The notes under the pieces are model-generated. The model searched no databases, was not told the DNA's origin, and worked only from the letters and a program-made list of their open reading frames with translations. From Lewinella sp038528965 (GTDB taxonomy: Bacteria > Bacteroidota > Bacteroidia > Chitinophagales > Saprospiraceae), in the NCBI GenBank assembly GCA_038528965.1, contig JBCBEC010000003.1, positions 186,001 to 250,000 on the forward strand: DNA of 64,000 bases, in the 5' to 3' direction. How positions within the stretch are numbered: position 1 is the first letter of the stretch; each line of letters starts with the position of its first letter. This document shows, piece by piece, positions 9,403 to 18,694 of this stretch. The position numbers were made by a program, and so were the translations under genes.

Positions 9403-10095
9403 ATGCGAAATCTTTTCCTCATTGTTGTCTTGGCTCTCGTTGGCCAGTTCAACGTACACGCACAAGACGAAACCAAAATAGAAACCGCACCAAAACAAGA
9501 AGAAACCAATATGGAATCTGTAAGTTATAGCTTGGGTATCCTGGTAGCCCAAAACCTAAAGAATCAGGGATTTAAAGACATTAACATCGAAGAGTTTGGC
9601 GCTGCCATCGATGACGTGCTCCAAGACCGCGAAACCAAAGTAGACGTTACACAAGCGAACGAAATCGTACAGCAATATATGCAGGCGGCGAAGGCAGCGC
9701 AACACAAAGACAACAAAGATGCTGGCGAAGCATTCCTAGCCGAAAATAAACTGCGCGGTGAAGTAGTCACCACGGATTCTGGTCTGCAATACGAAGTGCT
9801 TACTGAAGGGGAAGGCAGCAAGCCTAAGGCTACCGACGAAGTGGAAGTGCATTACCATGGTACTTTGATTGACGGTACCGTATTTGACAGTTCTGTACAA
9901 AGAGGTGAAACGACCTCCTTCCCACTGAACCGTGTGATTTCGGGGTGGACAGAAGGACTTCAACTGATGTCTGTTGGTTCAAAATACAAGTTTTACATCC
10001 CTTATAACCTAGCCTACGGTGACCAGGGAGCTGGTGCGCAGATTAAGCCTTTCTCAGCGCTAGTCTTTGAGGTAGAGCTAATCAGCATCAAGTAA
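9403..10095 (+). CDS. secreted FKBP-type peptidyl-prolyl cis-trans isomerase
   Basis: Folding catalyst of the cell envelope. Starting at ATG 9403 the protein has 230 residues and a clear signal peptide ending in VHAQD; a start at 9343 would bury this signal behind 20 extra residues. An N-terminal helical domain (about 35-125) with SYSLGILVAQNLKNQG resembles the FKBP_N dimerisation domain of Mip/FkpA proteins. It is followed by a complete FKBP domain (about 135-230) with VEVHYHGTLIDGTVFDSS, VISGWTEGLQLM and the AYGDQGAG loop, closing with VFEVELISI. The gene is a single transcription unit between its own promoter and a strong terminator. Confidence 0.93.
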   Translation: MRNLFLIVVLALVGQFNVHAQDETKIETAPKQEETNMESVSYSLGILVAQNLKNQGFKDINIEEFGAAIDDVLQDRETKVDVTQANEIVQQYMQAAKAAQHKDNKDAGEAFLAENKLRGEVVTTDSGLQYEVLTEGEGSKPKATDEVEVHYHGTLIDGTVFDSSVQRGETTSFPLNRVISGWTEGLQLMSVGSKYKFYIPYNLAYGDQGAGAQIKPFSALVFEVELISIK

Positions 10096-10135
10096 TATGC
10101 CCAGCGCGCGGATGCGCATCAAGGCATTATTAACA

Positions 10136-10177
10136 GCGGCAAAAGTGGAGATTACATCCGCTTTTGCCGCTTATTTT
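10136..10177 (+). terminator. intrinsic terminator of the FKBP gene
   Basis: A 14-base stem (10136-10149 with 10157-10170, one G-T pair) around the loop GATTACA is followed by TTATTTTTT. It ends 20 bases before the next start codon. Confidence 0.85.
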
Positions 10178-10190
10178 TTAGCTTAGCTCC

Positions 10191-11048
10191 ATGCAGCAAG
10201 AGATTACCTTTCGGGACCAGGCCACCATTACTATTGACTGGTTTAAGACTGAAGCTCCTTCTGAGCAAGTTATCCTGTGCCTGCCCGCTATGGGCGTCAG
10301 AGCATCGTATTACCACAGTTTTGCCCAGACCCTCCAGGCGCAGGGCATAACTACCGTAACAGCGGACTGGAGAGGCCAAGGCACCTCCTCACTGAGAGCA
10401 TCGCGAAGGGTAGATTTCGGTTATGAGACATTAGTAGAAGATCTGCATGAGTTAATTGGCGAAATCCGTAGCAATTTGCGTCCGACACAAAACCTCTTAA
10501 TCGTAGGGCACAGCCTTGGCGGGCAGATTGCGAGTTTATGCAGTGCGAAGTACCCTAAAGACCTGGATAGCCTGGTATTACTCACTGCATGTCTAGTGTA
10601 TTATAAAGGTTGGCCCGGCTGGGAAGGCAAAGTCGTTCGCTTGGCGGGACATTTATTTCACCCCTTAAGCAGAGTGGTAGGCTATTTCCCTGGAAACGTC
10701 ATTGGTTTTGGCGGGCGGGAGGCGCGTACGGTAATGTATGATTGGTGCTATAACCTACTGTATGGAAGTTATCGACTGGCCAAAAGTGATTTTGATTATG
10801 AGGCGGGGCTACAGCGCGCTGAGCTTCCAGTTTTGGCCATATCTCTACACGGGGATCGTTATGCACCACAACAGGCCGTGGAAAACCTGCGGCAAAAATT
10901 CACGCAAACCGCGGTCAGTGAACACCTCCACATCAAGCTAGGAGAAGCGCACTTAGGCAAGAATCCTCATTTTTCCTGGGTGAAAAACCCTGAAGAAATT
11001 CTACCAGAAGTCATAAAATGGTGTAAACAGAACAGAAAAAGTCACTAA
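10191..11048 (+). CDS. alpha/beta hydrolase (serine hydrolase)
   Basis: A 285-residue soluble alpha/beta-hydrolase-fold protein of the S33/monoglyceride-lipase-like type. The nucleophile elbow GHSLGG has Ser108. The acid residue is probably the Asp in ISLHGDRYAPQ, and the His is in GEAHLGKNPHFSW near the C-terminus. The N-terminal strand with LPAMGVRASYY provides the oxyanion region. No signal peptide is visible, so it should act in the cytoplasm. Substrate cannot be told from sequence. It stands alone between a terminator and the promoter of the downstream kinase. Confidence 0.85.
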   Translation: MQQEITFRDQATITIDWFKTEAPSEQVILCLPAMGVRASYYHSFAQTLQAQGITTVTADWRGQGTSSLRASRRVDFGYETLVEDLHELIGEIRSNLRPTQNLLIVGHSLGGQIASLCSAKYPKDLDSLVLLTACLVYYKGWPGWEGKVVRLAGHLFHPLSRVVGYFPGNVIGFGGREARTVMYDWCYNLLYGSYRLAKSDFDYEAGLQRAELPVLAISLHGDRYAPQQAVENLRQKFTQTAVSEHLHIKLGEAHLGKNPHFSWVKNPEEILPEVIKWCKQNRKSH

Positions 11049-11073
11049 CAGACAAGTAGACAGGCCAAAAGGG

Positions 11074-11104
11074 TTTCATATTTATCAGATATGTGATATT
11101 TTTG
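11074..11104 (+). promoter_or_regulatory. promoter of the histidine kinase gene at 11146
   Basis: TTTC at 11074-11077, a 19-base spacer and TATTTTTG at 11097-11104 match the Bacteroidota promoter pattern. The expected transcript start near 11111 precedes the TTG start codon by about 35 bases. Confidence 0.6.
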
Positions 11105-11145
11105 GAGTTTAGTAGTCACCAATTGTTATCCCTAAAGTTCAGTTC

Positions 11146-12432
11146 TTGCGTCCAATTGCCCAATTCTATGATTGGTTAACCAGTATCGGTATTACCGATG
11201 AGCTCTCCTTTTCCGAAAAGCTTCGGGTAGAGCTGAATAACCTATTCTTGGGGATTGCGCTTCCTTGCCTGTTCTTACACCTCCTGTATCTCATATTTGT
11301 CGAGTCGCAGCTGAGTTCTTACATCATCACTGTTACTTGGATTTTCATTCTGTTGGTTCCGCTTTACCTTAATCATCGCCACAAGTACTTTGTGGCTAGG
11401 GTGTATACTATTGCAATCCCAGTACTTGCTATCGCAGCAGTACATTTACTACATGGTTTTAATATCCGCCTAGAGCCGGTGTACCTAATGATGATCCTCA
11501 TGTGCTCTTTCTTCTTCAAGCGAAAACTGGGTATTATGATGAGTAGCTTTGTGGTGGTAATATACGTTACCATAGCAGTTTTGCTGAGTGCGGTAATTAG
11601 CCCACCACTTGCAGACAGGATTATTCCCAGCGTACCGATTATGTACCTCACCTTTTCGGTAGTAGCTTCCATTATATTGATCCGTAAAGTGTTAGTAGAA
11701 AATGAGGAATTTAATGAGGTAGTAAGTTCACAAAACGACACCTTAGCCAAGAAAAATAAACGCCTGGAGAAGTTTACCTACATCGCTTCCCACGATTTAA
11801 AAACGCCTATTCGTAATATCACCAGCTTTGCGAGGCTAATCGAAAGAGATATTGAAAAGATGGACTACGAGCGCTTACCGGAGCACTTAGACTTCATCCG
11901 ATCAAGTGCCTTACAAATGGCCACTCTGGTAGAAGATATTCTTCAGATATCAACGATGGATTATGCCGATTCTGAAGTACGAACGAATAATGATCTAGAC
12001 GAGATCGTCGAGCACGTTAGCCGTTCGCTTCTCAACGAGTTCAAGGAAGAAAATGCACAAATTGTCAACGGTGGTCTTCCCAACTATTTCTGTAGTGCCT
12101 CCGAGATGTATCTCGTTTTTCAAAATCTCATCCAAAACGGATTAAAGTACAACCAGCAATCCAACCCAACTGTCGAACTCTGGTCTGAGCAAAGTAATGG
12201 GCACTTATTGGTTCACATTAGAGATAATGGCATTGGGATTGACTCAGAGTATCATGATCACATCTTCGAATTTTTCAAACGTTTGCACTCCAGTGCGGAT
12301 TACGAAGGGACGGGGCTAGGCTTAGGCCTATGCAAACGTATTATCGAGGGCTATCAGGGTGAAATAAAGGTAGACTCTGCGCTCGGACAAGGCAGTACTT
12401 TCACTATCACACTGCCTAACAAACACACTTAG
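11146..12432 (+). CDS. membrane sensor histidine kinase (orphan)
   Basis: A 428-residue kinase with five or six hydrophobic segments in the first ~180 residues (roughly 33-52, 60-76, 85-103, 110-125, 130-150, 163-181), no periplasmic sensor domain, a short coiled coil, and HisKA plus HATPase_c domains. The phospho-acceptor is His216 in ASHDLKTPIRN. The N box is NLIQNGLKYN, with DNGIGID and GTGLGLGL as G boxes. The frame begins at TTG 11146 and no in-frame ATG precedes the first membrane segment, so the start is a rare TTG. No response regulator gene is adjacent, so the partner is unknown. Confidence 0.9.
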   Translation: MRPIAQFYDWLTSIGITDELSFSEKLRVELNNLFLGIALPCLFLHLLYLIFVESQLSSYIITVTWIFILLVPLYLNHRHKYFVARVYTIAIPVLAIAAVHLLHGFNIRLEPVYLMMILMCSFFFKRKLGIMMSSFVVVIYVTIAVLLSAVISPPLADRIIPSVPIMYLTFSVVASIILIRKVLVENEEFNEVVSSQNDTLAKKNKRLEKFTYIASHDLKTPIRNITSFARLIERDIEKMDYERLPEHLDFIRSSALQMATLVEDILQISTMDYADSEVRTNNDLDEIVEHVSRSLLNEFKEENAQIVNGGLPNYFCSASEMYLVFQNLIQNGLKYNQQSNPTVELWSEQSNGHLLVHIRDNGIGIDSEYHDHIFEFFKRLHSSADYEGTGLGLGLCKRIIEGYQGEIKVDSALGQGSTFTITLPNKHT

Positions 12433-12476
12433 TGTAAATTTTACAACATATCTATACGGGAATCGGGCAGACTGAT

Positions 12477-12484
12477 TACCTTTG
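12477..12484 (+). promoter_or_regulatory. -7 element of the glgP promoter
   Basis: TACCTTTG is an exact TAnnTTTG match. It implies a very short leader before ATG 12502. No convincing -33 box is present. Confidence 0.5.
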
Positions 12485-12501
12485 CCCAAATTTTCGTGTT
12501 T

Positions 12502-15063
12502 ATGATTGGTCAACTGAATGATGCTCAATTTAAGCTGCGACGCATTTTTATTGAGTCACAACTTCCGAAAGAACTAGAGCCTCTACGGGAATTGTCAAAT
12601 AATCTATGGTGGTCCTGGAACCAGGAGGCCATTGATTTATTCCACAGCATCGACTCTGATGCGCTGATAAACTTAAACTACAACCCGGTTGCCTTGCTGG
12701 ATCAGCTAAGTCTGGAACAAACCCAGAAGCTAGCTCAAGACAAGGATTTCCTGGGGCGCCTAAAAAAGGTATACAAAGATTATCAAGCGTACATTAATAC
12801 TCCTCTACAGAAAGGACAATCGCAGATTGCCTATTTCAGTATGGAATACGGTTTGCACATTAGTCTGCGCCTGTATTCTGGTGGTTTGGGTGTACTAGCG
12901 GGTGACTACCTAAAAGAAGCCAGCGACGATAACTCCAATCTCATTGCAGTGGGCTTGCTGTACCGCTACGGTTATTTTAAGCAGGCACTTTCGCTCAATG
13001 GCGATCAGATTCACAACTTCCCTCCTCAGGAATTCACCAAGTTGCCGGTAAGTCCGGTTCGGAACGCCAACGGAGATTGGATCAGAATCCACGTTCACAT
13101 GCTGGGGCGTGAAATCCAAGCTAAATTGTGGTTGTTGAAGGTAGGCCGCATCTCGCTTTACCTGCTCGATACTGACCTGGAGGAGAACAGTTGGGAAGAC
13201 CGTGCTTTGACACACCAACTATACGGTGGTGACAACGAGCACCGTCTAAAGCAAGAGATTTTGCTCGGTATTGGGGGTATCCGTGCCTTGAATGCTATGG
13301 GACTAACTCCTGACATCTACCACCTCAATGAAGGACACGCTTCATTCTTGAGTCTGGAGCGTCTGAAAAACTTGGTTCAACAAGACGGCTTGAGCTACCC
13401 ACAGGCAGTGGAAGTAGTTCGTTCTTCTTCCTTGTTTACTACGCACACTCCAGTACCTGCTGGTCACGATCACTTTCCAGAGCATCTGATCAAGAATTAC
13501 CTCTATGCTTACTGCAATGATCTGGGTATTTCTTGGCACGACTTTATGGCCCTGGGTCGCGTAAATGCTGATAATGCCGGTGAGGACTTCAACATGAGTC
13601 ACCTGGCTATTCGCTTATCGCAGGAGGTCAATGGTGTGAGTAAATTGCACGGCACCGTATCTCAGAAGATGTTCACCAAGCTATTCCCTGGCTACACCTC
13701 TGACGAGCTACATATTGGATACGTGACCAACAGTGTCCACTACCCTACCTGGATTGCTCACGATTGGAACGAGTTGTACCAAAAGGAGTTTGGTGCTAAG
13801 TTTCTACGTGATCAATACAATCATGATCACTGGCGCAAGATCCAGAAAGTTTCCGATGGTGATGTGATGGAAATCCGTCGTCGCCTAAAGAAGCGTTTAC
13901 TGGACTATGTAAAAGAGAAAATCCAGGCTGACTTAACTCGTCGTGGCCAATCTCCACGTGCTATTTTCCAAGTCATTAATAATGTACGGGAAGATGCATT
14001 AGTACTAGGTTTTGCGCGCCGCTTCGCTACCTACAAGCGGGCGCATCTGATGTTCACCAATGTGGAGCGCTTGCGCGAATTGGTAAACAGCCAGGATCGT
14101 CCGGTGATCTTCTTGTTCGCCGGTAAGGCACACCCCGCTGATGGTGGTGGTCAAGATCTGATCCGCCACATCATTGACATTAGCAAGCGTGATGAGTTTG
14201 TGGGTAAGGTAATCTTCCTGGAGGATTACAATATGGAAATGGCCAAGCTGCTAGTACAGGGTGTTGACATCTGGTTGAATACACCTACTCGTCCGTTGGA
14301 GGCCTCCGGCACTAGTGGTATGAAGGCAGCCCTCAACGGTGTAGTCAACTTCAGCGTACTAGATGGTTGGTGGGCAGAAGGCTACCGTCCAGATGCGGGC
14401 TGGGCCCTCTCACTTGACCGTACTTACGAAGACCAAAACTTGCAGAATGAGTTAGATGCTGAAAACATCTACAACATTCTAGAAACCGAGATCATCCCTA
14501 CTTACTTCGACTTTGATGAGTCTGGTGTAAGTCCTAAGTGGGTGAGCTACGTGAAGAATATCATTGCTGAAGTAGCGCCTTACTTCACCATGCAGCGCAT
14601 GTTGCATCACTACTACGAGCGCTTCTACAGTAAGCTTTTCGGAACGGCTGCTAATCTGCGTGAGAACAACTACCAAGCTGCCAAGGAATTGGCCGCCTGG
14701 AAAGAGCACGTACGCCAGCACTGGAGCAATGTACACGAAGTACAAGTAGATACCTTTGATTCTTCTAACCATCCACTACCGATTGGGGAGAAGTTAGATA
14801 CTTCTATCACCGTAGCATTGGGTAGCTTAGCAGCTGAACACGTAGGTGTGGAGATGGTATTCTTCAAGCGTATCAATGAAAATGAGTTGGAGTTGGTTCG
14901 CGTAGCTCAACTTAGCCTACAAGACAAAGGGCACGGAAAGGCACGCTATGCTTTGTCGGTAGACCCTGAACTAGCGGGCGTATACGAATTTGGCTTCCGC
15001 ATCTATCCGCACCACCCACTATTGGCTAACCGCCAGGGTTTAAATTTGGTGCGTTGGGTGTAA
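12502..15063 (+). CDS. glgP: alpha-glucan (glycogen) phosphorylase
   Basis: GT35 enzyme that releases glucose-1-phosphate from glycogen or maltodextrins. From ATG 12502 the protein has 853 residues; a GTG two codons upstream is possible but less likely. The N-terminal ~120 residues are the DUF3417 domain (LSNNLWWSWNQEA) found in the short, unregulated bacterial phosphorylases. The catalytic core shows YFSMEYGLH, YHLNEGHASF, the glycan-site segment around RFATYKRAHL, and the pyridoxal-phosphate lysine in GTSGMKAALNG (about Lys608). A C-terminal extension of ~120 residues follows the core. The gene is monocistronic, with its own promoter and terminator. Confidence 0.96.
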   Translation: MIGQLNDAQFKLRRIFIESQLPKELEPLRELSNNLWWSWNQEAIDLFHSIDSDALINLNYNPVALLDQLSLEQTQKLAQDKDFLGRLKKVYKDYQAYINTPLQKGQSQIAYFSMEYGLHISLRLYSGGLGVLAGDYLKEASDDNSNLIAVGLLYRYGYFKQALSLNGDQIHNFPPQEFTKLPVSPVRNANGDWIRIHVHMLGREIQAKLWLLKVGRISLYLLDTDLEENSWEDRALTHQLYGGDNEHRLKQEILLGIGGIRALNAMGLTPDIYHLNEGHASFLSLERLKNLVQQDGLSYPQAVEVVRSSSLFTTHTPVPAGHDHFPEHLIKNYLYAYCNDLGISWHDFMALGRVNADNAGEDFNMSHLAIRLSQEVNGVSKLHGTVSQKMFTKLFPGYTSDELHIGYVTNSVHYPTWIAHDWNELYQKEFGAKFLRDQYNHDHWRKIQKVSDGDVMEIRRRLKKRLLDYVKEKIQADLTRRGQSPRAIFQVINNVREDALVLGFARRFATYKRAHLMFTNVERLRELVNSQDRPVIFLFAGKAHPADGGGQDLIRHIIDISKRDEFVGKVIFLEDYNMEMAKLLVQGVDIWLNTPTRPLEASGTSGMKAALNGVVNFSVLDGWWAEGYRPDAGWALSLDRTYEDQNLQNELDAENIYNILETEIIPTYFDFDESGVSPKWVSYVKNIIAEVAPYFTMQRMLHHYYERFYSKLFGTAANLRENNYQAAKELAAWKEHVRQHWSNVHEVQVDTFDSSNHPLPIGEKLDTSITVALGSLAAEHVGVEMVFFKRINENELELVRVAQLSLQDKGHGKARYALSVDPELAGVYEFGFRIYPHHPLLANRQGLNLVRWV

Positions 15064-15100
15064 AGGAGCATTACTATAAGCAGACTTTCGTCTAAATAAG

Positions 15101-15147
15101 AAGGGATGATCTAGGCAATAGCCGTACAGATCATCCCTTTTGTTTTT
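15101..15147 (+). terminator. intrinsic terminator of glgP
   Basis: A 12-base perfect stem (15101-15112 with 15128-15139) and a 15-base loop, followed by TTTGTTTTT. It also separates glgP from the convergent gene at 15167. Confidence 0.85.
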
Positions 15148-15166
15148 AGGTGTCCCAGTAATTATA

Positions 15167-17164
15167 CTACTGAATTACGAGTGGCACTTTGGCTGCCCCG
15201 ATAGCCAATACATAGTATCCTGCCGCAAGGCCAGCAGTCGGGAATCGATTATCTCCGAAGTTCAATTTTTGTGTTTGCAGTAACTGCCCACTTGTATTGT
15301 AAAGCTTAGCTATACTGTTTTGCGCTGTAATGCGGATCGTCCAGTCTTGACCCGCCGCTACGGGATTGGGGAAAACCTGTGGCAGATACCCTTCTTCGTT
15401 AAGCGTCTCCGTACTATTAATTACATCCAAGTGGAGAATAAGACGGGTATCTGTTTGTTCTAAACGCCAGGCGCTCCCTTCTGGTGGTTCCGGTAGGTTA
15501 ATAATTGGTTCTCCCGTGAATCCGCCGGCGGAACCACTCCCTTTCAATAATTCAAAACTGCCGCTATTGACCGAAAATGCTTCGGCAAGGTTAATATTCA
15601 AAGTACCCGAAAACTGAAAGGCACGGCTACTTCTGACGTTATCGTTAGCCTCGGGCGCTTCAGCTGTATTGGCTAAGTCAAGGTTGATAGTTACGGTTTC
15701 TGGTAATATCAGTTCCCCCGCGAAGGTTTGCCTGGATACGGTGGAACTAGTTCCGGGGCTAAGTACGGTGCTTGGCATAAGGTCGAACACACCATCTCGA
15801 TAAATACTTCCACCCGCCAGGGTTCCGCTGTTGATCAGAGGTACATCATTATCCACAATGGCATCGCCCAGGTCCTCGGCCATAATTAAGGTACCGGCAT
15901 TGATGCTGGATGTTTCGTGCTGTAGACCAAAGTCAAAGTGGTTCAGAAAGATAGTTCCACCAAGTTGATTTTCCAGAGGAGCAGCATCCGTACCCATTTC
16001 AATACCCCGGCCATCACCAGCACCACTAAGGTAAATATAGCCCTCGTTAACGAGCCTACCGGTAAACACTTCAAATCCACGATTGAACGTGCTTGGTAAG
16101 AGGTACTCCTCCATCCGGATCAGACCACTGTTAAGCAGTTGGGGGCCGGGACTAGTTCCAATAAACACCCAAGCTCGATCGGCTACTCCAGCTTGCAGTA
16201 GCACCTGCCCTATATTTTGGAAAGTGAGCCCTCCTTGGAGACGTATTCCCACCTCGTGCTGGCCCCGTAAGCGAATCTCGCCCTGATTGAAGATACTATC
16301 AGGCTCATTAAATCTTAGGCCCGTTGCACCGCCGTGCACTTCAATAGAACCCGTATTAAGAATGGTGGTGCCCTCCCCTCCCAGACTGATACCCGTAGTC
16401 ATCTGATCAGCAATGATAATCTGGATCGTTCCGGCATTTTCCCACTGGACGCTATCCTGGGTGTTATTAATGGCACGCGAAACGCTCCCTCCTTCGATAC
16501 CCCACAACAATAATGAGCCATCTGTAGCATTCACAAAGGAACTCGCTTGTGAAAAAGAAACGACCGACCCGGAAGTACTTATGGTATCTATTTGGATCGT
16601 TCCTTCATTATACAACATCCCTCTAACTACAAAACCCTCCATATCGATCACACCTGCTAAATGCAGCGCACCACTATTTTCCATTACACCATTCACTACT
16701 ACAACGTCTTGTAGATTGCAGCTACCAGATGTGCAGCGCACTACCCCTATTTGAATCGTTCCACCATTGGTAAAGCTGGCACCGGTATTGATATAGATTG
16801 CATTGCGAGCATCGGTATTAGCAATAAGTAGCTCACCATTATTGACAAGGTTGCCCGCCGCAACGCTTAGTCCAGCAGCGGATTCGTCATTTTGACTATC
16901 AATTCGTAAAGTGCTGCCATCTTCAATAAAGAGGTTGCCCCGCACGCTAAGGCTGCGAATTTGCAAATCAGCATCGTCTGCCAAATCTACAAAGCCGCCG
17001 ACGGGTATACTCACATTGTCATCTGTGCCCGGAAGGCAGGAGCAATCCCAATTGGAGGGATCACTCCAATCAGAAGACGTATTGCCGGTCCAAGTTACGG
17101 TAGTTGCTGAAAGCTGCGGCAAAAGCAGGCTGGTCAAAACCAGCAGAAGGAATTGAATTCTCAT
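15167..17164 (-). CDS. T9SS type A cargo protein, beta-helix-like repeats
   Basis: Secreted protein of 665 residues from ATG 17164, the start that puts a signal peptide (MRIQFLLLVLTSLLLPQLSA) at the N-terminus; 16 extra codons are open upstream. The N-terminal segment WTGNTSSDWSDPSNWDC is the WDP-type start common in Bacteroidota surface proteins. The middle (about 60-480) repeats short units like VNNGELLIAN, FTNGGTIQI and LLNSGLIRM about every 20-45 residues, as in right-handed beta helices or autotransporter passengers. The last ~75 residues (PQVFPNPVAAGQDWTIRI to the end) are a type A T9SS sorting domain. It should be exported by the T9SS encoded at 44.8-61.6 kb. Function of the mature protein is unknown; adhesion is a guess. 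Confidence 0.85.
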   Translation of the reverse strand: MRIQFLLLVLTSLLLPQLSATTVTWTGNTSSDWSDPSNWDCSCLPGTDDNVSIPVGGFVDLADDADLQIRSLSVRGNLFIEDGSTLRIDSQNDESAAGLSVAAGNLVNNGELLIANTDARNAIYINTGASFTNGGTIQIGVVRCTSGSCNLQDVVVVNGVMENSGALHLAGVIDMEGFVVRGMLYNEGTIQIDTISTSGSVVSFSQASSFVNATDGSLLLWGIEGGSVSRAINNTQDSVQWENAGTIQIIIADQMTTGISLGGEGTTILNTGSIEVHGGATGLRFNEPDSIFNQGEIRLRGQHEVGIRLQGGLTFQNIGQVLLQAGVADRAWVFIGTSPGPQLLNSGLIRMEEYLLPSTFNRGFEVFTGRLVNEGYIYLSGAGDGRGIEMGTDAAPLENQLGGTIFLNHFDFGLQHETSSINAGTLIMAEDLGDAIVDNDVPLINSGTLAGGSIYRDGVFDLMPSTVLSPGTSSTVSRQTFAGELILPETVTINLDLANTAEAPEANDNVRSSRAFQFSGTLNINLAEAFSVNSGSFELLKGSGSAGGFTGEPIINLPEPPEGSAWRLEQTDTRLILHLDVINSTETLNEEGYLPQVFPNPVAAGQDWTIRITAQNSIAKLYNTSGQLLQTQKLNFGDNRFPTAGLAAGYYVLAIGAAKVPLVIQ

Positions 17165-17299
17165 AGAGGTTTGTGCATTAAGAAAGTGACTGCCAAAGAG
17201 CGGGTACCTCAATGCTGGGCCACCTGCTTGAAAGGGGCCTCAGCATTGAACCAATCACTGCGATGTGAGAAGAGGATATTTTCAATAAAAAGGGGGGGA

Positions 17300-17761
17300 C
17301 TACTCCATAAAGAAGTGTACTGGTACAAGCACCAACTGACCAACAGCCTGACCATCGATTAGTGCAGGGCGGAGGGCCGGTAATTGTTCTGCTGCTTCCA
17401 AAACGGCATCGTCCAATAGGTTATAACCAGAGTGGTTTACGCCAAGGATTTTCACGGTGCCGTTAGACCCCACCCAAAGACGGAGCGTAACAGTTCCTTC
17501 CATAGCATTATTAGTAGCTAATTCTGGATACTGCACAGTCATAGCAAAGAAGTTGTGGAAATTAAACGTGGTCCCCATTGAGCTAGATATCGGTCGGTTG
17601 ATTTGTTGGTGCTCATTGGATTGCAAGTCACGAATCTCAACCGTAGGGACTGAAACCTGGTGATCTATGACGGGGTCAACACTTGCGATTGTTTGTGCGA
17701 ATGAATAGGAAGTGACCAAGAGGCAAAGCAGAAAAATGGTTGATAAGGTTGTAGTGTTCAT
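17300..17761 (-). CDS. secreted TonB C-terminal domain protein
   Basis: A 153-residue protein with a cleavable-looking signal peptide (MNTTTLSTIFLLCLLVTSYSFA) and a TonB-C-like domain at about 70-153 (EGTVTLRLWVGSNGTVKILGV ... LLDDAVLEAAEQLPALRPALIDGQAV). A normal TonB has an N-terminal anchor that couples to ExbBD and a Pro-rich spacer; neither is present, so energy transduction is unlikely. Such free TonB-C proteins are common in Bacteroidota and their role is not established. The gene ends 136 bases upstream of the T9SS cargo gene on the same strand and may be co-transcribed with it. Confidence 0.75.
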   Translation of the reverse strand: MNTTTLSTIFLLCLLVTSYSFAQTIASVDPVIDHQVSVPTVEIRDLQSNEHQQINRPISSSMGTTFNFHNFFAMTVQYPELATNNAMEGTVTLRLWVGSNGTVKILGVNHSGYNLLDDAVLEAAEQLPALRPALIDGQAVGQLVLVPVHFFME

Positions 17762-17863
17762 TAATTGTTACTTTAAATACAAGACAGAATTGCGTAGCTT
17801 TCTGTAGGTGAACTAATAGGGTTAAATGATGAGACAAATTTATCGGCTCTTACTAGCCAGTAC

Positions 17864-17924
17864 TTCACCCATGTGGGTGAAATTGTAGAGGTTTAGTCGC
17901 TAGAAGAATCACCCGGGCGGGTGA
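17864..17924. promoter_or_regulatory. twin palindromic operators upstream of the response regulator gene
   Basis: Two inverted repeats share the half-site TCACCC/GGGTGA. TTCACCCATGTGGGTGAA is at 17864-17881 and TCACCCGGGCGGGTGA at 17909-17924. Their centres are 44 bases apart, about four helical turns. The second abuts the expected -33 position of the promoter at 17947. This is the layout of a dimeric DNA-binding protein binding cooperatively; the LuxR-type regulator encoded next is the obvious candidate, by inference. Confidence 0.65.
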
Positions 17925-17946
17925 GTTTTGATTAATAGCACACCTT

Positions 17947-17954
17947 TAGCTTTG
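17947..17954 (+). promoter_or_regulatory. -7 element of the response regulator promoter
   Basis: TAGCTTTG matches TAnnTTTG; a TTTTG run at 17926-17930 could serve as the upstream box. The transcript would start near 17961, about 19 bases before ATG 17980. Confidence 0.6.
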
Positions 17955-17979
17955 CAATACCACCAATACAATAAGTTAA

Positions 17980-18588
17980 ATGTCAGCCAGTATCCTAATT
18001 GTAGAAGATGAAGGAATCATCGCCATCGAAATAGAAATGGTGTTGCGGGATTTGGGATACCGAATCAGTGGTAAAGCCAAGGACGGTTTGCGTGCTCTAG
18101 ACCTATTGGCCTCCACCTCACCTGATATCGTATTATTGGATATCAATTTACGCGGAACGATATCCGGTATAGACATTGCCAAGATCATTCAAGAGAAGTA
18201 TCGTTTGCCCTTTGTATTCCTCACCGCACTAGCGGACCGGGACACTTTAGAGCAGGTTAAAGGCACTATGCCGTATGGGTACATCGTCAAGCCCTTTAAT
18301 GAGAATGATCTGCGTAGTGCCATTGAGTTGGCACTCCACCGTTATAGCGCACAGAAAGATGCTCAAGCACCACCCAGTAGGGAAACACTAAATCGTAAGC
18401 TAATAGACCCACTTTCGCAACGGGAATACGAGGTATTGCTGCTGTTGGAAGAAGGCCTTACCTATAAGCAAGTGGGCGAACGCCTCTACATTGGTCATAA
18501 TACCGTGAAGACTTACCAAAAAGCGCTATTTGCCAAGCTTCAGGTATCTTCGCGCCATCAGATGAGTCAATTTTTGAAAAACCGTTGA
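17980..18588 (+). CDS. response regulator with LuxR-type DNA-binding domain
   Basis: Transcription factor of 202 residues. The receiver domain (1-120) has the acidic pair ED at 9-10, phospho-acceptor Asp54 in DIVLLDINLRG, FLTA and the conserved Lys in YIVKPF. A linker is followed by a C-terminal helix-turn-helix (about 140-195) with SQREYEVLLLLEEGLTYKQV and HNTVKTYQKALFAKL, which is LuxR/GerE-like. The receiver resembles the type paired with HisKA_2 kinases. The TPR histidine kinase gene follows 106 bases downstream on the same strand, so the two very likely form a signalling pair. Twin palindromes upstream suggest autoregulation. Confidence 0.92.
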   Translation: MSASILIVEDEGIIAIEIEMVLRDLGYRISGKAKDGLRALDLLASTSPDIVLLDINLRGTISGIDIAKIIQEKYRLPFVFLTALADRDTLEQVKGTMPYGYIVKPFNENDLRSAIELALHRYSAQKDAQAPPSRETLNRKLIDPLSQREYEVLLLLEEGLTYKQVGERLYIGHNTVKTYQKALFAKLQVSSRHQMSQFLKNR

Positions 18589-18694
18589 ATAAGCATTTCA
18601 CTACCAGGACTCAAAATTTCAATTTCTAATTGGCATTAATCCTTGTCCTTACTATTTTTCCAAACGCCACTCAACACACACACTGTTCCCTATC

